DNA of 64,000 nt. Source: Puffinus mauretanicus. Taxonomy: Eukaryota; Chordata; Aves; Procellariiformes; Procellariidae. Positions 1-16,560 of this stretch are shown one piece after another. The DNA lies in assembly GCA_023333565.1 (NCBI GenBank), contig JAJKFH010002781.1, positions 142,501 through 206,500 on the forward strand, read 5' to 3'. A model generated the notes under the pieces. That model had not been told where the DNA came from and made no database searches. It worked only from the letters and a program-made list of their open reading frames with translations. A program made the translations under genes and the position numbers. Numbering within the stretch: position 1 is the stretch's first letter; every line of letters starts with the position of its first letter.

Positions 1-429
1 GTTTGTATAGCTTAGTTTTCAGAAGGCCTTAGGTGCATTATTGATTAAATTCTCATTTAGGAAGAAAGTAGGAGCTTTTATATGCATCTCTAAGTTGGGT
101 GGTATGGTAACTCGAAGGTATTGACTGGCTGTGTGATATACGATGGTCACAGTTGTCTTTTACTCAGAGGAGCACGGAGTGATGCTGGTTGTCATTCTTA
201 CTCTGCTGTGTGGCAGCGTAAATAGTCCCTTTCTAACCAACCTGGTGGGAAAAGTCAATATCCCATCAGCAAAGGAGGTAAACACATCAGGAGCTGTGTC
301 CTCTCTCATCTTCCCCTGCTCTGTATTACTACAGTTCTTCAAATCTCTTCTCCCCAGTCATCAGATGCACTTGTGTCATTCAAATGCACGGTGTGGCTGT
401 GCCGCAGACACAGCCGCTGCCTGCCTCTC

Positions 430-1000
430 CTCCCGGGGCTCCCAGCTCCCATTCGCTTATAATTGAAACTTAAAATTGGCCTCATTACTTCAACAAGGCC
501 CCTCATATTTCTCCATTTTTTTCAGTCCGCCCTTTCCTGCTTGCCTCTATGAGGGTAATTGCATCTAAGAAAGGTTATCACATACAATTAAAGTTTAGAT
601 TTAAATTTTGGGGGAGGGGGGGGAGAGCTAAGCGCTCCATTAGTGGGACGGCTGGAGCCTGAATTGGAGCTGTACGCGGGCCTGTATTTTTGTTCCCTAC
701 TTTCAGCCCTTGTTTATTGTTTGCCTCGTTGTTCTCCTGATTAATGTGCCTTTCTGCTCTGTTCAATGTGCCAGATGTTTCTGCGCATTGATACCTTTCA
801 CCTTGGTCCCTCCTGAGCTCCAGGAAGCTTTGAACTATTTTAGCCTAGTTTTGAGCTACAGGGATGGTATTTTCCACAGTTCCTTGGAACAAAGAGCATG
901 GTTTTGCTAACATGCGAGCAGCGGCAAGTGAACCCACTTACTGTATCATTTATCTTGAAAATGCATAAACTAGTTAGTGCTGAATTTGTGGCAAAGTGGG
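430..1000. promoter_or_regulatory. Candidate conserved enhancer in POLA1 intron
   Basis: An AT-rich, low-repeat block with homeodomain-type cores, including TTATAATTGA near 458 and GATTAATG near 740, and a G-run at about 610-625. It has the texture of vertebrate conserved non-coding elements rather than decayed repeat. Ultraconserved enhancers are known in POLA1 introns and around ARX in mammals. Assigning this block to that class is inference from composition and position. Confidence 0.4.
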
Positions 1001-2689
1001 TTTGGTGGTTTTATGGATCTGGTTATTACAATTTTCAAGGTTTGTTTAATTGAACCTTACATTTAAATAATTTCAGGATCATTAAATGTGTTTATGCTGT
1101 ACTGACTTCAGTCTGTTAATGAACAGATTCTTGTAATCAAAGTTTTTATTGTATCGGTGGTGTAGTTTAAGGAAATCTTAATTCTGCTAATCCTGTAAAT
1201 TCTGCTAATCTGTAAATCTTCGGGGAGGAGGAATTCACAAACACAAAAATTGTAATAGCTGTTTCTGTTACCGTGCCTCCCTTCCCTGCCATCTCCTCGT
1301 GTAGCAGTCCTTGACTTGGCTGCCGAGACGAAGGTGCGTCCAATGGGACATCTTCATCTCGATCGCATCGCAGAAGTGAGTCATTTCTTCCCTCGCACAG
1401 GTGGAGTCAAAAAACCAGCATGTCCCCCTCCTCCAAACCCTTCTTTTAAATAAACTCAGCTGTTTTAGAGAGAACTGGTTTTTCGTCTTAACTTGTGCCG
1501 GGTAGTAAAAGCCATTTGAGAGGGAATGGAGGCTCCTTTGTAACATGTTCAAAGCGTGAGGAGGGCAGTACCAGCGTTGTGAAGGCGACAGGGAGAAACG
1601 AGACAACAGCTTTTAGGCAAAGCTGATGAGCAACAGAAGGATCGTGTTGGTTGCTCACAAGACACGTGCTTACGCTGCGCCTAAATGGCTTGAAAGCTGG
1701 ACCTTGAAGTACCTGTGCCGCGCTCTCGTAGCTCTGCTTGACCTGCAGTCCCTCCGGCCTGACGGGGGGGAAACTGTCTGGGAGGGCACCTCGTTTTGCA
1801 ATACATCCTTCTTGTGTGCTCAGTAATGCAGACTATCCAGCGCTGCCTGTTCCAAGGGGTAACCGCAGACGCAGGCTTTCGGGTAGGAGCTGGTGTTTCT
1901 AGAGCATGGTGTTCATCAGAAAGGAGGAGCACAACTGCACCAGATCCGCATCAAGTTGGCGTTGATGTGTATCAGCAGAATATTTTGCTCTTTTAGTCTT
2001 TGTCCACAGCCTTTGTAAAGCAAAGCCGGACAACCACCCAAACAAAATCCCTGGATATTTTTGGATGGCGTAGAATTTAACAAAAAAAGAACAAATTAAA
2101 ATAGAATAGTTTGGGCTTCGCTGCTGAAATAGGTACAAACATACAAGTGAGTAAATGTCTTGCACTCCAGACATTTCTTCACAGGTATTATTGATCAAGC
2201 ATTTGGGAATGGCTCTCTCCATTCACGAGTCAGGTGAACCTGATGTCTCCTGGTTGAGATACCAGGCATCTTCTCTCCATTTTAGGGTAGGATAGCATGG
2301 AATTTCCCCTGTTTGTGCTACTGCCTTTTTCCTTCCAACGCCTCCGTGGTGCTGAGCATCACGATTCCCATCCTGCACACAAGGTGCACGTGAGAACGCA
2401 CAAGACGGGTGATAAGTCTGTCCCGGGTTGTGCCAGTGCCAGTATTAGCAGCAGCAGGGACGAGAGAAGCGAGGCATGGTTTCCTCCACTTCTGAAGCCA
2501 GACTTGGGCAGAATCTCTCCCTGCTTCAAACCCTTGGGGACTCTGCATAGTTCCCACTAAGTTAAGGCACTTGCTCATTTTAAATGAGATCCTTTCAGAG
2601 CCAGCCCTGCTACCGCTTATTTTCTCTGCTGTGACTTAGTGAACCCCCATTTCGCTCCAGTTAGACGACATGACTGGGCAAGTGGTGCT

Positions 2690-2870
2690 TCTTGCCAGCT
2701 CCTGGCCGGAGCCGCTGCACCCGCGCCGGGGGGGCTGAGGGAGCCTCAGCCTCGCCTCCATGTGCAGGTTGAGCATGGCCTCCAACCGGCTGGTGCAGCG
2801 CTGCGGGTGGGAGGCAGGGGGAAGGCAGCAGAAGTTGGGAGACCTTGCTGTAAATGTTGTCTTTGCTAGC
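2690..2870. other. GC-rich patch in POLA1 intron
   Basis: A roughly 180-base GC-rich patch inside otherwise AT-rich intron DNA, about 120 bases before the POLA1 terminal exon. Both strands have short open frames, but I recognise no protein family, and no splice pair clearly joins it to the POLA1 exon. It could be a small CpG patch or an unrecognised exon of another transcript. Confidence 0.35.
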
Positions 2871-2985
2871 TACGACATCCACCTCATTTTCAAATACCAT
2901 GATTCACTGTAGTGGTGAATGCAAAAGTACTGTCTTTTTGTGGTCATTTAATCCTTCTCTGTTTTTCTTTTCTTTGTTCTTTTAG

Positions 2986-3149
2986 AGTATTTGAAGAAGA
3001 AGCCACTCAGGAGGGAAGTCTCTGAGGCCTACAAAAGACTGAAGAGCACCGTAGACAAATGTCTGTCCATGAGTGGCTACTCAGAAGTGAACCTCGGCAA
3101 ACTCTTTACCATCAGTATAGGAAGATCTGTGGGAGAGTCCAATAATTAA
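2986..3149 (+). CDS. POLA1: POLA1 terminal coding exon (DNA polymerase alpha catalytic subunit)
   Basis: Encodes the last 53 residues of the catalytic subunit of DNA polymerase alpha, the nuclear enzyme that extends RNA primers in the polymerase alpha-primase complex. A polypyrimidine tract and TTTTAG precede the exon. The AG at 2984-2985 or the one two bases later could be used, so the exon starts at 2986 or 2988. The frame read from the TAT codon at 2988 stays open to TAA at 3147-3149. It contains YLKKKPLRREV followed by the GYSEVNLGKLF motif typical of the POLA1 C-terminus. The tail after that motif (TISIGRSVGESNN) appears longer and different from the short mammalian tail as I recall it. 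Convergent ARX downstream supports the assignment. Only this exon is in the window. Confidence 0.9.
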
Positions 3150-4084
3150 AGACAGCGATTGATTAAAAATGGAGGGAGATGAGAGGCTAGTTCCTTGTTT
3201 AACAGTCATGATCTCTTAAGCAATATTCTATTTCAGTATGCACAATGATGTTTTAATAATCTTGTCTCTTCAGAGGAGGAAAAACGGAAGATAAAAACGG
3301 GATGTACGATTCACATGGACATGAAATATTTGAGGCGTTTTCATCTTCCATTCTTTTCTTCATTGAAAAGCCAGGGTTATTAAAATACGGAGTAGTTGAT
3401 TTTTGCAATATATTTTGTTGTGTATTTAGACCTACGAGGGAAAAGGGGGTGGGGGAATTGCTGCTTTAATTGGATAATTCCCAGTGAGAGTTGCTGGAAT
3501 GTAAGTGATCCTAGACTTTGCTCCAGGGTATTTAGTGGAGGTGCTCTCAGGAAGAGAGGTTAGTAGAGGTCTCAGTAGGAGCACTAATGTTTTGCCTTTT
3601 CACAGTTTATCTTCTTCCTGATCATAAACATACCAATTAAAAACAATACTAAACCTAAATGCCTCTAAATGTCCTAATACCTTCTGAACAGAGTTAGGGA
3701 CACTTTACTTTCAAATTTAATAAAGGTAAAGAACGATTGAAACCTGGAGGGGCTAAAAATAGGGACCATCTTTTTATTAAGAGTCTTTCCGTGCATATTC
3801 AAGCATAGTATTTTGCCATGTTGGAAATTTCTATGTGGATGTAAAGACATGCACATGTACAAACCCCATTTCGTACATACACCGGATATAAATGTATTTC
3901 ATTTCTTTCCATGCGAAGTGTTTGAAAGTAAGCAAGCGATAGGGAAAAATATGTTTGGGATGGCATTGTAACCAGTAACGGGGGAAGGGAAAGCGGAGAA
4001 TCATTGTTGCTGTTCTGTAATAATTACTGTATTGGAGGTTTGTAAAGGTTTTATAAACAAATTGTATTTTTCATTTACTTTTAA

Positions 4085-4090
4085 TAAAAA
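4085..4090 (+). terminator. POLA1: POLA1 proximal polyadenylation signal
   Basis: Canonical AATAAA on the gene strand, about 940 bases after the POLA1 stop codon. It could define a shorter 3' UTR. Confidence 0.45.
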
Positions 4091-4272
4091 ACAAGCAGAT
4101 ATGACAAGAAAAAAGCATAAATTTGGGTACATGTTTTTGTACACAAAATATTGTTGTACTCATATTTGCCGTTAAGTTTGCAATGTGATATATTAATGTA
4201 AGGTTATAAAAATTTTCTTTTAAATCTTTAACAGTATAAAATGTAAAGTTTTCTTAACACTTGAAGGAAAAA

Positions 4273-4278
4273 AATAAA
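4273..4278 (+). terminator. POLA1: POLA1 distal polyadenylation signal
   Basis: Canonical AATAAA within an A-rich run, followed about 25 bases later by T/G-rich sequence. This is the better of the two candidate sites on the POLA1 strand. Confidence 0.55.
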
Positions 4279-4300
4279 GTTTTCTAGTAAAAGAGAATTT

Positions 4301-5560
4301 GATTTGGTCATCTGACTGTTGAAAATACTCCATGTGAGGTCGCATTGCTCCAAACCTTTCCTGGTTTTACGGAAGTGCTTGTGTGTCCGTTTTCAGGATG
4401 GCCGGCCATTAACAGAGGGAGCTTGACAAAATGGGAGCATCAGCACAAACGTGTTGGGCACCGAAAGGATACATGTGTCTGTGTTAAGAATATTTTGACA
4501 TTCATTTGTCCCTAAAGTGGCATGGGAAGATGCTGTGTGTCAGTATGGGTAATGTCTATTCGAATATGCCTAAATACACGGTCATCTCTGAGCAACTTTT
4601 GGGCCTAAATCCTTTTGGTTTTACTCACATTGAGTTGCAGTACATGAGAACCTACTCAGTCCCTGGTTTTGTGTTGGTGTTGTCCCACCCCTGGCGAGCT
4701 ATCGTTCCTTTCCAACGCGTTTAGTTGGGTTATTGCAAAAGAGACTTTATTTGGAGGCTTGTCTTGGAGAGAAGGTGTTGCTGCCTAGATGACACGTCAG
4801 TGTTGCAGCTCTGAAAGATCCCGGTTTCCTGTAATTTCACGCAGGTTTTTTTAGATTTTTCGTGTCCAACCCAATTAGGGTTATGAAGATATTACTGATA
4901 TTAAGCGGGTAGAACGCCTTAGGAAAGTGAAAAGTGTGACCTTCTCCTCCAAACGTTAGGTATACAAATAAAATGGATAGATACGGCATAACCTGACCCT
5001 GTGGCACTTGTATGTATCTGTATAATTACAGCTGAAGAGCCTGTTAATTTGCAAGTTTAGGGATGTTTAGATTAAATGAGAGTGTTGTGCAATGATTGTG
5101 CAGGGCGCAGCAGCACACAGGAGCCTTGCGAGGGGCCGGGGGGCAGCCCCGCTCCCCGGCGAGGGTCAAAATCCGGGAGCCCCCCGCAACCCCAGCCAGC
5201 CCCAGTCCGGGGGGGGTGTCGGAAATGAGGGCTTTTACCCCGAATTAAGGCAATTTTTGATTCCACTCGGCAGAGTTGGTCGGATCAGAGCTGAAGTCTT
5301 GGCACGGAGCAAACGATTTCCCCCCCCCACCTCCCTAATAAGCTCTGGGCACCGTGCCTCATCTTGGCCCCGGAGAAGGGCTGGGAAACGCAAAATCATC
5401 TTTATAGCGTTTAATATTAAATGGAGCTGGTAAATGCAGCGCTGTAAATAATTTGGGAAAGCTTGAAGTTCGGAGGTTTGCGTTTTGAGGCTGATCTTGC
5501 TCGAATCGCCTTCCTTTCCCTCCTCTCGTCCCGCGTTCCTGCCCCCCTCCTCTCGCGCTC
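4301..5560. other. Intergenic, between convergent POLA1 and ARX
   Basis: No gene seen. The first 800 bases are AT-rich and featureless. At about 5095-5230 there is a short GC-rich patch with G and C runs, followed by T/C-rich sequence. Open frames here are short and unrecognisable. Confidence 0.6.
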
Positions 5561-6740
5561 CCCCCACCCAGCGCTGTTAAAATTAAGGTTTGTGTTTATT
5601 TGTATTTATTTGCAGTTGGGGAAGAGGAGTGTTGATATATGGAGCCGGTAGCCAGGTTTCGCCGATGACATGTGATATGAAAAACAATTCCATCCGCAAA
5701 CACGTTTGTGGCCGTGCCAAAACCCCTCTTTTCGCCTCAAAGGCACTTTCCTAACGCCGACCTGGAGCACATCTTCCCCTTCGCATCCTTCCCCGTCTTC
5801 TGCGGAGCACCTTAAATGTGCCTTAATTGAATAGTTCTCCCGCACCCTCCTTATAGCAGTTTAATAGATTAACTCATCTGTGCCAGCTTCAAATTTCAGA
5901 TTAAAATTCCTTCATCCCGAAGGCAGCATTATCAGGTTGTTGGAGGCTGTTTTCAAACCTTGGTTTTGAATAGCAGCGGCTCTGCATTAATTTAACCACT
6001 AAGCTAATAAGTAGGTTTCGTTTTGTTATGCTAAGCTTTATTGCTTTTCTTTTGATCAGAATGGTGTTGTTGAGCAAAGCAGCAGACAAGGCATTCTTTG
6101 ATGAGGGAATTAGCGCTCTATTCTTCCTCTATTATTCATAGCACAGTGGAATATGTAAGTACCTGAGGGTGTCAAAGGAGAGCAGGCTCTATTGCAAAGT
6201 GTTCGCCTTGTTTCTCTCAATAGCTGACTATGAGATGATAAACCGCTTAATACACTGCACTAATTGGATGAGAGCAAAAAGAGATGGGAATTAAGGCACG
6301 GCGAAAGGAGAAAGTGCTACCAGCCTTCATTCACTCTTTCACCACTTTAACAGCACCAAAGGAGGCACAAGCTTTCTATAAGCAGACTAGGGGTTTTGTG
6401 CGGAGATAAAATGAACCTGTTAGTGGATTCAAGTAATACACTAATTATTGCACAGTATAAATACCACTACTGGTTTTATAACACGGAGGTAAACTTCTTT
6501 TCAGAAGGTTATAGGATTGCTTGGCAGCAGTATAGATCCTAATAAGGGACCAGAGTAATAACCCCCTGGATTAACAAAATTGCTGCTTGCAGAAGTATGA
6601 TTCGGGCTTTTACGAAGATTTCAGCGGAATGAATAAAAATGACTGAATGACATTTCTTAATGCGTAATGGCTTGATAATGATTCCCTTTTCTTTAAGGCA
6701 AAAATGTATATTTCAGGCTACACTGTTAATAATGTCCAGG
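5560..6740. promoter_or_regulatory. Candidate conserved enhancer block between POLA1 and ARX
   Basis: About 1.2 kb of AT-rich, repeat-free sequence lying between two GC-rich stretches. It carries several homeodomain-type cores, such as GCATTAATTTAA near 5985, CTAATTGG near 6260 and CTAATTATTG near 6442. It has no open frame of note. In vertebrates such blocks near ARX commonly act as forebrain enhancers. Here that role is inferred from composition, motif density and position only. Confidence 0.5.
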
Positions 6741-6789
6741 GAACAAGCCTTATTTTTCCCATAAATTTTTTTCGCGCCTATGGTGGGTT

Positions 6790-7920
6790 TTAGCACTCAA
6801 AAATACGGTTGGGGGCGGGGTGTGTGTGTGTTTGTGAAACGCCGTGGGTGGAAGGGGGGAGCTGCGGCGAAGGGTCGCGGCGGGCTCCCACGCGCGGTGG
6901 CTGCTCCGGCGGCGCTTCCCGGCCGGCGGCTCCCGGAGCCGGGGCCGCCCCGCGGAGCAGCCCAGCGGGGCGGGCCGGGCCCCCTCGGTGCGCTCAGGTG
7001 GCGGGGGGGAGGGACCGGGCTCTTCCCCGGTACTAGGCCCCCGGGCTGCCGTTGCGGCGCGACGCCGCGATTAGACCAAATCACCCCGGAAAATCCCCCC
7101 AAAACCCACGAGCGCGCTCGGGCGGCCCGGCCCGGCCCCACGCCCGCTGCCCTCAGGGGTCCGGGGCCGGGCGGGGGGTACCGGGGCCCATCGGGGCCGG
7201 GGAAGTGGCGCGGGGAGCGGGGTTTGCCTTGCCGTCCCTGCAGGGGGGTCACGCGTTTCTGCTCCTGGTCCGTAGAAGAGGCAGACGAGGAGCTGCGTCC
7301 AAAAACAAGAAAAGAAAAAAAAAACGGAGGGAAATAAAGGAAAAGGGAAAAACCCGGCAGTTCATCCCCGGGAGAAGCGGGGCAGAGGCAAGAAACAGGC
7401 GCGGGGAAACTTCCCTGCCCGTCGAGAGGATGGAGGGGTGCGGGGGGGTAAGCCGAGCGCTCCCCCAAATGCTTGTTTTTTCTCCCCCGCCCCTGGCTGC
7501 CCCATCCCCGCCCGCGGGTGCCGGGGCTGCGTGGGGCGGCTCCCCGCGGTGTGGGGTCGCTGGTACCGAGAGGCGACCCCGGCCCCCTCCGCGGCACCGC
7601 CCGGGGCGGGGGGGGGGGAGGGCCACGACACGGTGCCCACGGCAGAGCGCGGGCAGGTACAGTCGTGGGTGCCCCCCGGCCCCTGCAAATCCCCTTGCAA
7701 ACGGGGCCGCCGGCACCTCGTGCCCCCCAGGCTCCGGCAACCGCCGCCGGCCAAGCGACCCGCGCCCCCCAAACCCCGAGGGGCGGCTCCCCCGCGGCGG
7801 GGGGTGGCGGCGCGCAGCCCCCGGCCGCCCCGGCGGGGCTCAGCCCCGGGCGACCCCGGCTCTGGGCGCCCGCGGTGCGGCGCAGGCGGCCCCGCAGCCC
7901 CCGCAAGGACCGGGCTTCTT
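6790..7920. other. CpG island immediately 3' of ARX
   Basis: A very GC- and CpG-rich stretch of about 1.1 kb with sharp borders to AT-rich DNA on both sides. The right border falls just past the ARX 3' end. Long open frames in several overlapping frames on both strands reflect the scarcity of stop codons at this composition. None has recognisable domains, and their translations are low-complexity Pro/Arg/Gly/Ala. It could be a promoter for an antisense or non-coding transcript or a Polycomb-type island. No gene is called. Confidence 0.65.
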
Positions 7921-7968
7921 GGTTTTTCCTTTCGTTCCTTTTTTGTTTTTGTTAAACATATATTTTTG

Positions 7969-7974
7969 TTTATT
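7969..7974 (-). terminator. ARX: ARX distal polyadenylation signal
   Basis: AATAAA on the - strand (TTTATT on +), about 1.1 kb after the ARX stop codon and just before the composition switches to a CpG island. Cleavage would be expected at about 7940-7960. Confidence 0.55.
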
Positions 7975-8695
7975 TTCTGAACGCGGCACTTCTCCACCGG
8001 ATAGCAAGGAAAAGTGTTAACAATAACGACATTACACGAAAAAGTACTGTACCATCGCCTCTTGAGGGTTTCAGAAACCTCTACAGTTAATAAGTTAAAT
8101 AAAGGGTTTGTACATAAATATTTGTCTAGGAACCCTATTATATCTATAACACAGTAAGAATCTACAGAATGACAAACTTTTACAACACTACACTGAGTGC
8201 AATTGTTTTATAACATTTCAAATATACAAAGCTCTGTTCTTTTTTATAACAATGGTATGTACAGAATCAATAATCACAGTTTAGTGACTTAAACAGTCCA
8301 TATTCTAGCAGTGTATTTCCCTTTGGTTTGATATAAAAACCTTGGTTGGTGTAGTGATAAAGAATATAACAAGAAAAAGATATACCCTTTCCCGTAAGTG
8401 CACTGGTTATCTTACAGCATCAAATTTACTTTCTGTCTGCACTGGCAGCATCCTTGGTTAGTGTATGCAGCTTGCTGCATCAACATGTAAAATAGTTCTC
8501 CAGTGCTCCTAACAGACCAACTTAACATCCTAGGATGTTATTTTAAGAAGATGTGGGTAGCTTTCCCCCTCCCTTTGCTTTTCTTTCTTTTTTTTTCTTT
8601 CTTAATTACAATTCTATTTGTTGTTTCATTTTTTTTCTTGCCAGATAAACACAAGGAAAAATATTTAGTGTACGTAACGCTAATATATAATAACT

Positions 8696-8701
8696 TTTAT
8701 T
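8696..8701 (-). terminator. ARX: ARX possible proximal polyadenylation signal
   Basis: AATAAA on the - strand about 385 bases after the stop codon. It would give a short 3' UTR if used. The downstream sequence is AT-rich without a clear GT element. Confidence 0.3.
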
Positions 8702-8913
8702 AGGGCTTTTTTTTTTTTTCCCCTTAATGCTCAGAGAGGAAACGAACACGTCGTACATTTCAGAAATGTACCAGCCAAGGAGTTACTTATTCAGGAGCTT
8801 GCAAGTGTCGGTTCACTCGTGTGAGGGCTGCTGCGAACGGCGCTCGCTGTCTCCAAGTTCCTAACTCGAGAACCTACCCCAGCCTCGGCTGCTGGTCCTC
8901 CTTTTTGTTTAGT

Positions 8914-8942
8914 CATTATTATTATTATTACTATTATTATTA
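8914..8942. repeat. (ATT)n microsatellite in ARX 3' UTR
   Basis: A short run of about nine ATT units with one interruption, inside the inferred ARX 3' UTR. Confidence 0.7.
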
Positions 8943-9084
8943 ATTTTTCCCCCCGTTTGGTCTTGATTCGCGCTGTCTGAGGTGACCTTTATTTACGCGT
9001 GTATTTACTCTCCTCTTTTCTCCCTCTCTCTTTTCTCTCCCCGCTAGAAAACCCGACCCAGACCCCGAGGACGGCAACCGCCCC

Positions 9085-16200
<7,116 letters not shown>

Positions 16201-16560
16201 GGCGGCGGCAGCGGCGGCGGGGCCGTGCCGTGGGGCCGGGGCGGGCTGGGGCGGCGCGGACGCCCCCGCGGCGCTGCCCTGTGCCGCCGGGACGCCCGTC
16301 ACGGGGGGAGTGAGCGGCGGCCGCGGCGCTCTTGAGTCCCCTCGGCTCCACGTGCGGGCAGCCGCCCCCTGATTGGCTCTCGGCGGAGGCCGGGCGGCCG
16401 CCGACAGACGGCGCCCGGCAAACCCCGGCTCGGAGCACCCCGGATCGGCGCCCGCCCCGAGCCGCCGCGCTGCCCCCCCTGCCCCGCCCCGCCCCGCCCC
16501 GCCCCGCCCCACCCCGCCTCGCCCCTCCCGCCGCGTCCCGCCCCCGCGCCCCGCGGGCGC
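16201..16560 (-). promoter_or_regulatory. ARX: ARX 5' UTR and proximal promoter
   Basis: CpG-island promoter. Upstream of the ATG on the gene strand are an E-box CACGTG (16349-16354), a CCAAT box (16372-16376 on +, reading ATTGG) and tandem GC boxes made of repeated GCCCC units at 16481-16510 (GGGGC on the gene strand). I see no clear TATA box. The transcription start is not visible but probably lies between the ATG and the GC boxes. Confidence 0.65.
16481..16510. repeat. Tandem GCCCC repeat (GC boxes)
   Basis: Six consecutive GCCCC units, followed by degenerate copies to about 16530. They form overlapping Sp1-type sites in the ARX promoter. Confidence 0.75.

Larger units (their letters stand above)
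1..2985 (+). other. POLA1: POLA1 last intron, 3' part
   Basis: Non-coding DNA upstream of the POLA1 terminal exon, ending in a pyrimidine-rich tract and an AG acceptor at about 2984-2985. No upstream POLA1 exon is recognisable, so the penultimate exon must lie before this window. The intron contains an enhancer-like block at about 430-1000, a short direct repeat of an AATTCTGCTAATC-type unit near 1180-1215, and a small GC-rich patch at about 2690-2870. Short open frames inside it have no recognisable protein content. Confidence 0.75.
3150..4300 (+). other. POLA1: POLA1 3' UTR (approximate end)
   Basis: AT-rich non-coding DNA after the POLA1 stop codon, with no convincing open frame. Canonical AATAAA hexamers occur at 4085-4090 and 4273-4278, giving two plausible cleavage regions. 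The second is followed by a TG-rich stretch and is taken as the likely distal end. The transcript end itself cannot be seen from sequence. Confidence 0.6.
7945..9084 (-). other. ARX: ARX 3' UTR
   Basis: Follows the ARX stop codon on the - strand. It is mostly AT-rich, with long stretches that look conserved rather than degenerate, and has no open frame. An (ATT)n run sits at 8914-8942. AATAAA signals on the gene strand lie at 8696-8701 and 7969-7974, and the second fits a UTR of about 1.1 kb. The end point is estimated from that signal. Confidence 0.65.

Noticed and set aside
2639..2900. Possible extra exon in the GC-rich patch of the POLA1 intron
   Set aside because: Frames on both strands are short, unrecognised, and lack convincing splice sites linked to POLA1.
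6797..7906. 369-codon - strand open frame in the CpG island 3' of ARX
   Set aside because: Several equally long overlapping frames exist on both strands, all low-complexity, with no domain or splice evidence.
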